Counted from the first letter of the stretch, positions 8,533 through 17,849 are shown. The stretch is DNA of 43,555 nucleotides from Methylorubrum zatmanii (GCF_014845115.1 NZ_NKUI01000108.1:1-43555), one strand, 5' to 3'. Notes: generated from the letters alone by a model not told the origin. A program made the numbers and translations.

Positions 8533-8783
8533 AGCCAGCGCTCCTGGAACACCGCGAAGAGCAGCGTGCCGGGCAGCGTCAGCACCGCCAGGGTGAGGGC
8601 CAGATCGATCACCGAGGGCTGGTCGAGGGCGAAGCTCAGGGCGACGAGGAGCAAGGTGGCGAGGGACGTCGCGAACTGCACCGCGACGAGCCGGAATCCG
8701 AGGGCGCCGCGCCCGCAGGCGAGCACGGCGAGGCCGAAGGGCGGGAGCAGAGCCAGGGTTGCCGCAAGCCAGAGCCCGGTCAT
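8529..8783 (-). CDS. mrpF: cation/proton antiporter subunit F
   Basis: This 84-residue protein has three helices and matches MrpF/PhaF/MbhB, including GALGFRLVAVQFATSLATLL (the position of the 'R..A...i....v' helix) and PSVIDLALTLAVLTLPGTLL (the 'D.Ali.alL.flGtva' helix). The start is set at ATG 8783 because it overlaps the mrpE stop as ATGA, the same arrangement as four other junctions in this operon. A TTG at 8792 is in frame but would break that pattern. Confidence 0.88.
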   Translation of the reverse strand: MTGLWLAATLALLPPFGLAVLACGRGALGFRLVAVQFATSLATLLLVALSFALDQPSVIDLALTLAVLTLPGTLLFAVFQERWL

Positions 8784-9250
8784 ACCAGCCAACGCGAATC
8801 GGATGCGGGGCCGGGTCGGCCGAGGGCGTGGATCAGGGCCTCGTCGCGGCCGGGATCGGCGCGCAGCACGAAGCTGTCGGGCGCGAGCGAAGCGAGGAGC
8901 ACGGCACAGGCCCGGCGCCCCGCCTCGGCCGGGTGATCCTCTTGGCCGCGCGGAAAGCCTCTCCGGGCGGCGTGCCCCGGATGTGCCCCGGTGATGGCTG
9001 CCCTCAGCAGCACCCGCCCGGTCCGCGCCGTCGCCGGAACGAGACCGGCGAGCGCCCGCCCAGCATGGCGCATCGTTCCGGGCGAACAGGCGAAACGCCG
9101 CGCGGCATGCCTGCGGATCCGCACGGCCCAGGCCGTCGCCAAGCCGGCCACAACCGCCCCCGTCACCGCCTCGTGCCAGCCGATCTGCCCGGCCAACAGT
9201 AGGAAGAGGGCGAGGAGCCCGAGCCAGACCGCACCCGTCCGCAGGATCAT
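8780..9250 (-). CDS. mrpE: cation/proton antiporter subunit E (first gene of operon)
   Basis: This 156-residue protein has two N-terminal membrane helices followed by a cytoplasmic alpha/beta domain, as in MrpE/MnhE/MbhA. The conserved tail is recognisable: RACAVLLASLAPDSFVLRAD corresponds to the family's 'lanSITLTPGTl.v.ld' element, diverged here. It is the first gene of the E-F-G-(MbhD)-B-C-D operon, so the promoter should lie in the 500-bp gap above 9250. The sequence is more diverged than the other subunits and identification leans partly on position. Confidence 0.8.
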   Translation of the reverse strand: MILRTGAVWLGLLALFLLLAGQIGWHEAVTGAVVAGLATAWAVRIRRHAARRFACSPGTMRHAGRALAGLVPATARTGRVLLRAAITGAHPGHAARRGFPRGQEDHPAEAGRRACAVLLASLAPDSFVLRADPGRDEALIHALGRPGPASDSRWLV

Positions 9251-9764
9251 GGATGCTTCCCTTCCGCTCGGACTAACCCGGCTCGGGGCTCGGTGTTCTG
9301 ACGAAATCTCCTACCGGAAGTTCCGCGCCCGCATCGGCAGCGCCGACCCGCGCGGATCGAACCGGGCGCCCTGGCCGTGTTCGCAGGCGGGCCTCGGGCG
9401 ACATTCCCTAGAACAAAAAACGAACACACATGAGCCGTAATCCATCGTCCGTTTCAGCGTTGCCGTCGTTATTGAAAATGTGGATTTTATTTCAGGCCGT
9501 CGCTCGACCGCCGAGTCGGCCGCGAATGCCTGCACAGAGCCCTGCACGGATCGCGGACTCGACGTGTCCGGCCTCACAAATTGGCATGGCCCACCCAAAA
9601 GACGCGACAAATCCGGCGGCTGTTGCCGTTGAATGACAGACGTTTGTCACCACCGTTCTATCGTATCCCGTGCCGGGGACTTTGCCGGAGGATGTCGCGC
9701 GGGACCCGAGGACTATGTCCTGCCGACAGGCTCAGAAATGTGCCAGGGCCATAGGTGGCGGGTC
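9251..9764. other. 514-bp intergenic region, divergent promoters
   Basis: This gap separates the antiporter operon (minus) from the receiver-domain gene (plus) and must carry promoters for both. An AT-richer stretch lies at about 9410-9500, including an A-run at 9415-9420. Short open frames on both strands (for example 9430-9636 plus and 9311-9610 minus) have no conserved-looking features, and I do not call them. I see no tRNA or convincing RNA structure. Confidence 0.5.
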
Positions 9765-9782
9765 ATGAGTGACGGGTCATGA
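9765..9782 (+). promoter_or_regulatory. five-codon minicistron overlapping the receiver gene start
   Basis: ATG at 9765 opens a five-codon frame (Met-Ser-Asp-Gly-Ser) whose TGA (9780-9782) overlaps the ATG of the receiver gene at 9779. The region is a 14-base near-perfect direct repeat (9761-9774 and 9775-9788). The best Shine-Dalgarno-like run, AGGTGG at about 9752-9757, is spaced for the first ATG and not the second. Ribosomes may therefore start on the minicistron and re-initiate on the real gene. Confidence 0.4.
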
Positions 9783-10201
9783 GCGACGCACGACCCATTG
9801 GGCGGCAGCTGGGCCGCCGGCCCGTCATCCTCGTCGTCGAGGACGAGCCCGACGAGCGCTACCTCGCGGCCGAGCTCTTGGAGGAGAAGGGCTTCGAAGT
9901 CGTCGAAGCCGAGACGGCGGAACGCGCCCTCGACATCCTGCGCGAGCGCGGCGACGGGATCGACGTGGTGTTCTCCGACGTACGCACCCCCGGCACGATC
10001 GGCGGGTTCGAACTGGCGCGGATCATCGGCGTGACCTGGCCGCGCATCCGCCTGCTGCTGACCTCGGGCGATGCGGGCGACCAGCCGAGCGACCTGCGCG
10101 TCACCGCGACCTTCATGCCCAAGCCCTGGCGGGCCCCGGAGATCCTGATGTGGCTAGAGGAAGCCGCCGGGCTGCGGGAGCCGCCGGCGGACAGCCCCTG
10201 A
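9779..10201 (+). CDS. stand-alone response regulator receiver protein
   Basis: This 140-residue protein is a single REC domain with no output domain. It has the acidic pair in VVEDEPDE, the phospho-acceptor Asp in VVFSDVRTPG, the switch Thr/Ser in LLLTSGD, and the conserved Lys in MPKPW. It probably receives phosphate from a histidine kinase and signals by protein contact, as in the many single-domain regulators of Methylobacteria and Rhizobiales that work with HWE/HisKA_2 kinases. No kinase is adjacent; the HWE hybrid kinase lies 27 kb away. The start at 9779 follows an overlapping five-codon leader frame. About 15 N-terminal residues precede the domain. Confidence 0.9.
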   Translation: MSDARPIGRQLGRRPVILVVEDEPDERYLAAELLEEKGFEVVEAETAERALDILRERGDGIDVVFSDVRTPGTIGGFELARIIGVTWPRIRLLLTSGDAGDQPSDLRVTATFMPKPWRAPEILMWLEEAAGLREPPADSP

Positions 10202-10556
10202 ACCCTGCAGGGCCCGATACGGCCTCCGTCTGATCGCTTCGCCGACGCGCGCGACGACGGAGCGCGGCGGGACCCGATGCGATCGACGCGAACGGCCTGA
10301 CAGGCTTGGCCGCAGCCCCTTCCGGCGTCCACGACGCTCCTCATGCCGAGCGGCTGCGGCGGCAGCCTCGAAGCACGCCACGAGGTCTGTCCCACTCTGA
10401 GGACCGGCCGTTCAGGACTGCTTCGAGGCCGAGCTTTGGCCCGGCTCGTCAGGATGAGGAGCGATGAGCCGCCTCAGCATCCCACGAAACTCCCGCAGCA
10501 CGCATACGCCCGGAAAAGCGAGCGATTCACAGCCGGGGAGTTCCGTGAGACGGGCT
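10202..10556. other. 355-bp intergenic gap with diverged palindromic repeat
   Basis: No gene is supported here. The gap contains the imperfect palindrome described at 10335-10463. Open frames on both strands are out-of-frame extensions of neighbouring genes. No clear Rho-independent terminator is visible between the converging receiver and cyclophilin genes apart from that palindrome. Confidence 0.5.
10335..10463. repeat. diverged copy of palindromic intergenic repeat
   Basis: The outer arms CGCTCCTCAT (10335-10344) and ATGAGGAGCG (10454-10463) are exact complements. Inner arms GCCTCGAAGCA (10365-10375) and TGCTTCGAGGC (10419-10429) are also exact. The nested layout and core words (CCTCAT, CCTCGAAG) match the cleaner element at 16999-17113, so both look like members of one repeat family. 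It sits between two convergent genes and could form a transcript hairpin. Confidence 0.6.
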
Positions 10557-11018
<462 letters not shown>

Positions 11019-11022
11019 GGTG

Positions 11023-11513
11023 TTAAATTCCCTGTCCTCTGGGTCCGTCGTAGATGAAGCGCAGCGCCAGGGGGCGCCCCGCAATGGCGCCGCCGAGGGC
11101 CGGCGTCACCTTGATCGGTGTGCAACGGGCGATCGCATCGAGCGTCGCCCGCACCAGGATGTCGCGGGCCCTCGTGTCGCCCGGCGTCTTGGCGAAGGTG
11201 ATCTGCGGCGTGCCGATCACCGAGCCGTCCCGGCGCAGCGACAGGCGCGCCGTGATCTCCGCCCGCTCGAACCGCCCCAGGCCCTCCGGCACCTTCCAGC
11301 AGGCGGCCAGCGCCGGATAGAGGGCCTTCAGCGTGTCCGCCGGAGGCTGGTCCGCCTCGCTCGCCCGCAGCGGCACATGCTGCGTACCCCGCAAGGTCTG
11401 CGGCAGGGTCCGCCCGGGTTCAATGCCCTCGAACGCATCCGCCCCGCCCGGCCGGAGCAGGGCAGCCAGGACCGCGGCGGCGCAGGCCGCGCCGCGCCAG
11501 ATCCCCAGGGCCG

Positions 11514-11517
<4 letters not shown>
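11023..11517 (-). CDS. small exported protein, TonB/TolA C-terminal-like, probable AUA start
   Basis: The conserved part (from about 11394 down) reads ARLSLRRDGSVIGTPQITFA and ILVRATLDAIARCTP, like the TonB/TolA C-terminal fold seen in many small periplasmic proteins. The frame has no ATG, GTG or TTG between an in-frame TAA at 11551 and a TTG at 11394. Starting at the TTG would remove an obvious signal peptide (GAACAAAVLAALL then GADA). An ATA at 11517-11515 overlaps the TAG of the upstream cyclophilin and lies six bases after GGAGG, so I place the start there (164 residues). Function is unknown; the position between two cyclophilins suggests an envelope-folding link, but that is inference. 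The TTG start remains the conservative alternative. Confidence 0.6.
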
Positions 11518-12071
<554 letters not shown>

Positions 12072-12096
12072 GCGGTGTTGGACTCCGTCGATGGGG

Positions 12097-12600
12097 TCAG
12101 GGTTTTGCGAAGCGGGCCGAGAGACGCGCCGCGACGACCGGCGGCACGAAGGGCGAGACATCCCCGCCCATGGCCGCGATCTGGCGGACGAGTGTCGCGG
12201 TGATCGGCCGCACGCCGGTGGAGGCGGGCAGGAACACGGTCTGGACCTCGGGGGCCATCGCGCCGTTCATGCCGGCGAGCTGCATCTCGTAATCGAGATC
12301 GGTGCCGTCGCGCAGGCCGCGGATGAACAGGCTGGCGCCGCAGCGCCGGGCGGCCGAAACGGCGAGGTCGTCGAAGGTGACGACGTCGAGAGCAGCGCCC
12401 TCCGCCGCCGCGAGCGGTCCGCAGGTCTCGCTCAGCAGGGCCGCGCGCTCCTCGGCCGAGAACAGCGGGGCCTTGCCCGGATGCACGCCGATGGCCAGGA
12501 CCAGCCGCGGCACGAGGCGGCAGGCCTGCCGCACCACGTCGAGGTGGCCGTTCGTCACCGGATCGAAGGAGCCGGCATAGAGGGCGGTGCGGATCGTCAC
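12097..12600 (-). CDS. coaD: phosphopantetheine adenylyltransferase
   Basis: CoaD transfers AMP from ATP to 4'-phosphopantetheine, giving dephospho-CoA, the penultimate step of CoA synthesis in the cytoplasm. The 167-residue length is normal. The nucleotidyltransferase motif is [11 protein letters not shown] at residues 9-19 with the T/HxGH signature at its end. The substrate loop appears as [21 protein letters not shown], and the C-terminal ATP-binding part as [20 protein letters not shown] (usually 'S.S..S.S.vKeia..G'). It is followed at 25 bp by the exported cyclophilin gene, an association common in Rhizobiales. Confidence 0.96.
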   Translation of the reverse strand: MTIRTALYAGSFDPVTNGHLDVVRQACRLVPRLVLAIGVHPGKAPLFSAEERAALLSETCGPLAAAEGAALDVVTFDDLAVSAARRCGASLFIRGLRDGTDLDYEMQLAGMNGAMAPEVQTVFLPASTGVRPITATLVRQIAAMGGDVSPFVPPVVAARLSARFAKP

Positions 12601-12653
12601 GGGAACGGCCCTAGAGCATTTTTCCCGCGAACGGAACCGCCACCGACGGAAAC

Positions 12654-12673
12654 GGGCGCCACGACGGGCGCCC
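12654..12673 (-). terminator. possible terminator hairpin downstream of the outer-membrane gene
   Basis: Seven-base GC arms, 12654-12660 and 12667-12673, flank a six-base loop. Read on the minus strand they are followed by GTTTCC, a weak T-tract. The hairpin lies about 70 bp after the outer-membrane protein stop and before coaD, where a terminator is expected. Confidence 0.35.
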
Positions 12674-12741
12674 GCTCACGGCCGTTCGGCCGCGCCTCGA
12701 AGGATCGGACCGGACAGCAACGCCCGGCCAACCTTCTGCTC

Positions 12742-13566
12742 TCAATAGGAACCGAACTTGAAGTTCAGGCCGGCGCGGGCGATGGCGCCCTCCGTCCGGT
12801 ACGTGACGTTGTAGCCGACTCCGGGCCCGCCCGTGGTGCCGACGAACAGCGTGCGGCTGCCGAGATCGTAGCGCAGATACTCGCCCTTGAGGGTCACGGC
12901 GCTCGAGTTGAAGACGTTCAGGAACGAGTCGGTCGGCAGCGCGTACTCGATGCCGCCGCCATAGGCGTAGCCGGTCTCGACGCCGGAACGGGCGCCGGCA
13001 TAGGTGACCGGAGCACCGGTCTGGAAGGTCACGCTCTGCGAGACCGTGCCGTAGGCGAAGCCGCCGGTGCCGTAGACCAGCACGCGGTCGAAGGCGTAGC
13101 CGATGCGGCCGCGCAGGGTGCCGAGGAAGTCGAGATCGGCGCGGTAGACGTTGGTCAGCACGTTCGGGTTGAAGGCCGGGCGGAAGATCGTCTCGGCGCG
13201 GCTGCGCTGCAGGTCCATGTATTGCGCGTCCGCCTCGACGCCGACGACGAGGCCGGTGCCCGGCGTGAGCTGGAAGTTGTAGCCACCCTGACCGCCGACG
13301 CTGAAGCCATCCTGCGGCAGGCCGACCGCCGGACGGCGCAGGTCGTTGACGACATTGGCCTGGAGCGCGCCGATGCCGGTCGTGCGCAGGGTGTCGCCCT
13401 CGGTATAGGCATAGCCCGCATTGATACCGAGATAGGCGCCGGTCCAGGCGAAGACCGGAATCGGCGTGAAGACCGGCGGCTCGGCCCGGCGCGGCAGGTC
13501 GGCGGCCAGCGCCGTTCCCGAGAGGAGGGCGGCCGCGAGACCGGCGAGGATCAGGGAGTTGCGCAA
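12742..13566 (-). CDS. outer-membrane beta-barrel protein (Omp25/Omp31-like)
   Basis: This 274-residue protein has a signal peptide (residues 1-21, ending in GTALA before ADLPRRAEPP) and a short proline-rich lead. It then has alternating strands typical of the eight-stranded opacity/Omp31 family: WTGAYLGINAGYAYTEGD, VGGQGGYNFQ, TLRGRIGYAFDRVLVYGTGG and the C-terminal barrel strand GLNFKFGSY. It should insert in the outer membrane. The start is TTG 13566: an in-frame TGA lies two codons upstream and there is no other Met before residue 100. A TATAAT-like -10 word is present on the minus strand at 13639-13634 in the AT-rich leader. Copies of this family are numerous in Methylobacteria. Confidence 0.88.
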   Translation of the reverse strand: MRNSLILAGLAAALLSGTALAADLPRRAEPPVFTPIPVFAWTGAYLGINAGYAYTEGDTLRTTGIGALQANVVNDLRRPAVGLPQDGFSVGGQGGYNFQLTPGTGLVVGVEADAQYMDLQRSRAETIFRPAFNPNVLTNVYRADLDFLGTLRGRIGYAFDRVLVYGTGGFAYGTVSQSVTFQTGAPVTYAGARSGVETGYAYGGGIEYALPTDSFLNVFNSSAVTLKGEYLRYDLGSRTLFVGTTGGPGVGYNVTYRTEGAIARAGLNFKFGSY

Positions 13567-13633
13567 GGCTCAAACCCAAATATTTGAGGAAGTTTGAGCG
13601 TTGGTACCAACAGATGGGCGGCAAATATATGGT

Positions 13634-13639
13634 ATTATA
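13634..13639 (-). promoter_or_regulatory. candidate -10 box for the outer-membrane gene
   Basis: Read on the minus strand this is TATAAT, a perfect sigma-70 -10 word, in an AT-rich stretch (13567-13740) that contrasts with the surrounding DNA. No good -35 lies 16-18 bases above it, although TTGACC occurs ten bases above. It is about 68 bases from the TTG start. Confidence 0.35.
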
Positions 13640-13763
13640 GCAACATTGAGGTCAATCAGAGATTCTCCGAAAGCACGATTTCGAATTCGATTTAATCCGA
13701 TTTGTTTTTAAAAATTGGAACTGGCAATAGTCACATTTGCGACAACGAGATTTGACTCGCCGG

Positions 13764-14052
13764 TCAGGCATTCAACCGATCATACAGATCGGTCCAATTC
13801 GGGTTCATCGCTTCGATCAGGGCGATCTTTCAGGCGCGGCGCCATTTCTTGAGAGATTTCTCGCGGGCGATGGCTTCGTCGATGCGATCATGAACCTTGT
13901 ACCAGACAAGGCGATTGACGCCGTAGCGCTCCGTGAAACCGGGCACGGCTTTCGTTTGATGCTCCCAGATGCGCCGACTCAGATCCCTCGTGACACCGAG
14001 ATAGAGCGCACCATCCCGCTTGGCATTCCAAGAGATAGACGGCGCAGATCAC
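13764..14052 (-). pseudogene. GIY-YIG nuclease-like gene, broken
   Basis: The minus strand encodes a recognisable small GIY-YIG protein (UPF0213/YhbQ-like) in two frames. A GTG at 14052 begins MICAVYLLE. The frame then shifts by one, near 14025-14032, to AKRDGALYLGVTRDLSRRIW, then PGFTERYGVNRLVWYKVHDR and AREKSLKKWRRA. An in-frame TGA at 13832-13830 follows where the family has Trp (RRAWKIALIE). After it the frame resumes with KIALIEAMNPNWTDLYDRLN to the final TGA at 13764. With one frameshift and one nonsense codon it is almost certainly dead. The palindromic repeat at 14060 begins eight bases above the start, where its promoter would have been. Confidence 0.8.
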
Positions 14053-14059
14053 CTCATCT

Positions 14060-14180
14060 CCCCGTCATTCCGGGGCCGCGGAGCGGAGCCCGGACCCCAC
14101 CCGTGATGCGGGGCCGCCCTCTGGCGCGAGGCCAGTCGTGGATTTCCGGGTTCGCTTGTCGGCGCCCCGGAATGACGGGG
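14060..14180. repeat. palindromic intergenic repeat with CCCCGTCATTCCGGGGC arms
   Basis: The 17-base arms at 14060-14076 and 14164-14180 are exact reverse complements, enclosing 87 bases. This 'CCCCGTCATTCCGGGG' word recurs between genes in Bradyrhizobium and Methylobacterium genomes, by recollection. Here it lies between the broken GIY-YIG gene and the 3' end of gyrA, where it could also act as a transcript-end hairpin. Confidence 0.8.
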
Positions 14181-14199
14181 CGCCGGGTCAGTCCATCCG

Positions 14200-16926
14200 T
14201 CAGACGACCTCGTCGCCGTTCTCTTCCTCGCCCTCGATATGCTCCACCGAGACGACGCGCTCGGCCTTGTCGGTGTTGAACACCGTCACGCCCTGCGAGG
14301 CGCGGCCGACGATGCGGATGTCGTCCACCGGCACGCGGATGAGCTGGCCGGCATTGGTGACCAGCATGATCTGATCCGAGGCCTCCACCGGGAAGGACGC
14401 GACGAGGTGGCCGTTGCGGGCATTGACCCGCATCGCCGTGATGCCTTTGCCGCCCCGGCCCGAGGTCCGGTACTCGTAGGACGACGAGCGCTTGCCGAAG
14501 CCCCGCTCGGAGAGCGTCAGCACGAATTGCTCGGCGGCGCTCATCTCATTGTAGCGTTCGAGCGTGATCGCGGCCTCGGCCGAAACTTCCTCGGCCTCCG
14601 CCGCATCGCCTTCGGCCTCGCCATCGCCGATCACCGCGCGGCGCATCTTCAGATAGCCCGCCCGCTCCTCCGGCGTCGCGTCGAAGGCGTTGAGGATCGC
14701 CATCGAGATCACCCGGTCCTCGGCGCCGAGCGAGATGCCGCGCACGCCGGTCGAGTCGCGGCCCTTGAACACGCGCACATCCTCGACGGGGAAGCGGATG
14801 CACTGGCCGAGCGCCGTGGTCAGCAGCACGTTCTGGTCGGGCCGGCAGATCTCGACATGGACGATGTGATCGCCCGGATCGAGCTTCATCGCAATCTTGC
14901 CGTTGCGGTTCACCGTGGTGAAGTCCGACAGCTTGTTGCGGCGGACATTGCCGGAGGCGGTCGCAAACATCACGTCGAGCGTCTCCCAGGACGCCTCGTC
15001 CTCGGGCAGCGGCATGATGGTCGAGATGCGCTCGCCCTCGTTCTGCAGGTGCAGGATGTTGACCAGCGCCTTGCCCCGGGCGTTCGGCGCGGCGATCGGC
15101 AGACGCCAGACCTTCTCCTTGTAGGCCTGCCCCTGGTCGGAGAAGAACAGCACCGGCGTGTGGGTCGAGGCCACGAACAGGCGGGTGACGAAATCCTCGT
15201 CGCGGGTCGCCATGCCGGCCCGGCCCTTGCCGCCGCGCTTCTGCGCCCGGTAGGTCGAGAGAGGCACGCGCTTGACGTAGCCGGCATGGGACACGGTGAC
15301 GACCATGTCCTCGCGGGCGATCAGATCCTCGTCCTCGACGCTGAAATCGGAATCGATGATCTCGGTCTTGCGCGGGGTGGCGAAGAGCTCGCGCACCTCG
15401 GCCAGCTCGCTCTTGACGATGGCCTGGATGCGGGCCCGCGAGCGCAGGATGTCGAGATAATCGGCGATCTCGTCGGCGAGCTTCTTCAGCTCGTCGCCGA
15501 TCTCGTCGCGGCCGAGGGCGGTGAGGCGCTGCAGGCGCAGGTCGAGGATGGCGCGGGCCTGGGTCTCGGACAGGCGGTAGGTGCCGTCATCGGCGACCCG
15601 GTGGCGCGGATCGTCCACCAGCGCGATCAGCGGGGCGATGTCGTGCGCCGGCCAGTCGCGGGCCATCAGCGCCTCGCGGGCGGTGTTCGGGTCCGGCGAG
15701 GTGCGGATCAGGCGGATCACCTCGTCGATATTGGCGACCGCGATGGCGAGGCCGCACAACACGTGGGCGCGCTCGCGCGCCTTGTTCAGCAGGAACTTGG
15801 TGCGCCGGGAGACGACCTCCTCGCGGAAATCGTTGAAGGCCTGGAGCAGGTCCTTCAGGTTCATCAGCTCGGGGCGCCCGCCGTTGAGCGCCACCATGTT
15901 GGCGCCGAACGAGGTCTGGAGCGGGGTGTAGCGGTAGAGCTGGTTCAGCACCACGTCGGCGATGGCGTCGCGCTTCAGCTCGACCACGATGCGCATGCCA
16001 TCGCGGTCGGACTCGTCGCGCAGATCCGAGATGCCTTCGAGCCGCTTCTCCTTCACCAGCTCGGCGATCTTCTCGATCAGCGTCGCCTTGTTCACCTGAT
16101 ACGGGATCTCGGTGAAGATCAGCGCCTCGCGCTCCTTGCGCAGCTCCTCCACATGCGAGCGGGCGCGCATGATGATCGAGCCGCGGCCGGTATTGTAGGC
16201 CTGCCTTGTGCCGGCCCGGCCGAGGATCAGACCGCCTGTCGGGAAGTCGGGGCCGGGAACGATCTCGTTGAGCGCCTCGATGGTCAGGCTCGGATCGTCG
16301 ATCAGGGCAACGCAGGCATCCACCAGTTCGCCGAGATTGTGCGGCGGGATGTTGGTGGCCATGCCGACCGCGATGCCGCCGGCACCGTTGACCAGCAGGT
16401 TCGGGAAGCGCGCCGGAAGAACCTTCGGCTCCTCGCGGGAATCGTCGTAGTTGGGTCCGAAATCGACGGTGTTCTTGTCGATGTCGGTCAGCAGCGCCAC
16501 CGCCGGCTTGGCGAGGCGCGACTCGGTGTAGCGCATGGCGGCCGGCGGATCGCCGTCGACCGAGCCGAAATTGCCCTGCCCGTCGATGAGCATCAGGCGC
16601 ATGGAGAAATCCTGCGCCATCCGCACCAAGGCGTCGTAGATCGATTGGTCGCCGTGCGGGTGGTAGAGACCGATCACGTCACCGACGATGCGGGCCGACT
16701 TGACGTATTTGCGCTCCGGCAGGTGGCCGGATTCGAAGGCCGAGTAGAGGATGCGCCGATGCACCGGCTTGAGGCCGTCGCGCGCATCGGGCAGCGCGCG
16801 GCTCACGATCACGCTCATCGCGTAATCGAGATAGGACCGGCGCATCTCGTCGGTGATGGAGACGGGCTTGATGTCCGTGGCGGGCGGGGGCGTGCCGGCG
16901 CCGGGTGCGTCCTTGTCGTCTGCCAA
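14200..16926 (-). CDS. gyrA: DNA gyrase subunit A
   Basis: GyrA cuts and rejoins DNA and, with GyrB, introduces negative supercoils. The 908-residue protein has the winged-helix breakage-reunion domain with catalytic Tyr133 (AAMRYTES) and the six-bladed C-terminal domain starting after the GyrA box QKRGGKG. The quinolone region reads [18 protein letters not shown]: Gln94 stands where E. coli has Ser83, while the Asp equivalent to Asp87 is kept (Asp98). Between blades near residue 745-790 there is an acidic Ala/Glu-rich insertion, as in other alphaproteobacterial GyrA. The start at ATG 16926 gives a short, disordered lead before [18 protein letters not shown]. Confidence 0.97.
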   Translation of the reverse strand: MADDKDAPGAGTPPPATDIKPVSITDEMRRSYLDYAMSVIVSRALPDARDGLKPVHRRILYSAFESGHLPERKYVKSARIVGDVIGLYHPHGDQSIYDALVRMAQDFSMRLMLIDGQGNFGSVDGDPPAAMRYTESRLAKPAVALLTDIDKNTVDFGPNYDDSREEPKVLPARFPNLLVNGAGGIAVGMATNIPPHNLGELVDACVALIDDPSLTIEALNEIVPGPDFPTGGLILGRAGTRQAYNTGRGSIIMRARSHVEELRKEREALIFTEIPYQVNKATLIEKIAELVKEKRLEGISDLRDESDRDGMRIVVELKRDAIADVVLNQLYRYTPLQTSFGANMVALNGGRPELMNLKDLLQAFNDFREEVVSRRTKFLLNKARERAHVLCGLAIAVANIDEVIRLIRTSPDPNTAREALMARDWPAHDIAPLIALVDDPRHRVADDGTYRLSETQARAILDLRLQRLTALGRDEIGDELKKLADEIADYLDILRSRARIQAIVKSELAEVRELFATPRKTEIIDSDFSVEDEDLIAREDMVVTVSHAGYVKRVPLSTYRAQKRGGKGRAGMATRDEDFVTRLFVASTHTPVLFFSDQGQAYKEKVWRLPIAAPNARGKALVNILHLQNEGERISTIMPLPEDEASWETLDVMFATASGNVRRNKLSDFTTVNRNGKIAMKLDPGDHIVHVEICRPDQNVLLTTALGQCIRFPVEDVRVFKGRDSTGVRGISLGAEDRVISMAILNAFDATPEERAGYLKMRRAVIGDGEAEGDAAEAEEVSAEAAITLERYNEMSAAEQFVLTLSERGFGKRSSSYEYRTSGRGGKGITAMRVNARNGHLVASFPVEASDQIMLVTNAGQLIRVPVDDIRIVGRASQGVTVFNTDKAERVVSVEHIEGEEENGDEVV

Positions 16927-17228
16927 CGTCGCTCTCTCGATTGTCTGTTCGTTCCGAAGGGATTTCAGAGATCCCGAGGATCCCCGCTCCCAGCCGTGCC
17001 CTCATCCTGAGGTGCCCGCGGAACGCGGGCCTCGAAGGATCCTCCAGGTCGCACGCGATCCCTGGAGGATCCTTCGAGGCCTCCGCTGACGCTCCGGCAC
17101 CTCAGGATGAGGGGTGAGGATGGGACAGGCCGTGGCCGACCAAAGGCCGTCGTTTCAGTTACTTAAATATGAATTCCGGGCCTCCGGCACAACATCCGAA
17201 GCCGGGTGCGCGGCGCTTTGCCAACGCC
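16927..17228. other. 302-bp gyrA/mobA gap
   Basis: This gap holds the gyrA upstream region (both flanking genes are on the minus strand) and the long palindromic repeat at 16999-17113. A short AT-rich stretch at 17155-17175 could be the gyrA promoter area, but no clear -35/-10 pair stands out. No gene is supported. Confidence 0.5.
16999..17113. repeat. 115-bp nested palindromic intergenic repeat
   Basis: Outer arms 16999-17016 and 17096-17113 are exact 18-base complements (CCCTCATCCTGAGGTGCC). Inner arms 17029-17048 and 17061-17080 are exact 20-base complements (GCCTCGAAGGATCCTCCAGG). The whole would fold into one long hairpin with internal loops. A decayed relative lies at 10335-10463. The 'CCTCATCCTGAGG...CTCGAAGGATCCTCC' words are, by recollection, widespread between genes in Methylobacteriaceae. 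Confidence 0.85.
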
Positions 17229-17849
17229 TCAGGGGGCCCGTGCCAGCAGCGCCTCGGCGGCGGCGAGATCCTCCGGCGCGTTGAGGTTGAGGAAGGGATC
17301 GACCGGCTCGACCGGCCAGGAGGCGACGGCCGCCCCGTGCCGCTCGATGAAGCCGCCGACCCGGCGCTCGCCTCGGCCGAGCCAGTGCCGCAGATCGTCG
17401 CGAAGGCCGACCGGCCAGAGCGCGCTGGTGAAGTGGCGCCGCTCGGCGGACGCCGCGAGGGCGATCGACCTGCCCTCCGTCACGGCGGCGGAGACCAGCC
17501 GCGCCACGTAGTCATGCGGCAGGAACGGTGCATCGCCGGGCACGCTGACGAGATGGGTCACGCCCGGTCGGGCGGAGGCCGCTTCGAGTCCGGCCAGGAT
17601 GCCGGCGAGCGGACCGGGATGGTCGGTAACGGTGTCGGGCAGGACGGGGCCGGAAAAGACGTCACGGAAGCGCGTGGGATCGCCGTTGGCGCTGAGCGCC
17701 AGCCCGGCCGGGCATTGCGGCCCGAACCGCTCGGCGACGCGTTCGAGCAGGGTGCGGCCGGCGAGGACGCGCAGGGGCTTGTCGCCCCCGCCCATCCGCC
17801 GCGACAGCCCTCCGGCCAGGATCAGCCCGAGGACTGGGGCCACCGTCAC
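17229..17849 (-). CDS. mobA: molybdenum cofactor guanylyltransferase
   Basis: MobA attaches GMP from GTP to molybdopterin, completing the MGD cofactor used by DMSO-reductase-type enzymes such as formate dehydrogenases, which are central in methylotrophs. The 206-residue protein opens with LGLILAGGLSRRMGGGDKPL, the nucleotide-binding loop, and has VPGDAPFLP with the metal-binding Asp and DPFLNLNAPEDLAAAE, the usual C-terminal 'f.NiNtpeDl' motif. The start is GTG 17849, whose GTGA overlaps the mrp/apbC stop, indicating coupling. A GTG two codons later (17843) is also possible. Confidence 0.93.
   Translation of the reverse strand: MTVAPVLGLILAGGLSRRMGGGDKPLRVLAGRTLLERVAERFGPQCPAGLALSANGDPTRFRDVFSGPVLPDTVTDHPGPLAGILAGLEAASARPGVTHLVSVPGDAPFLPHDYVARLVSAAVTEGRSIALAASAERRHFTSALWPVGLRDDLRHWLGRGERRVGGFIERHGAAVASWPVEPVDPFLNLNAPEDLAAAEALLARAP

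Noticed and set aside
9430-9636. 68-codon open frame in the long intergenic region
   Set aside because: No ribosome site, no recognisable feature and a codon pattern unlike the neighbours.
14239-17010. 923-codon plus-strand frame opposite gyrA
   Set aside because: Antisense shadow with biased composition and no family features; gyrA on the minus strand is certain.
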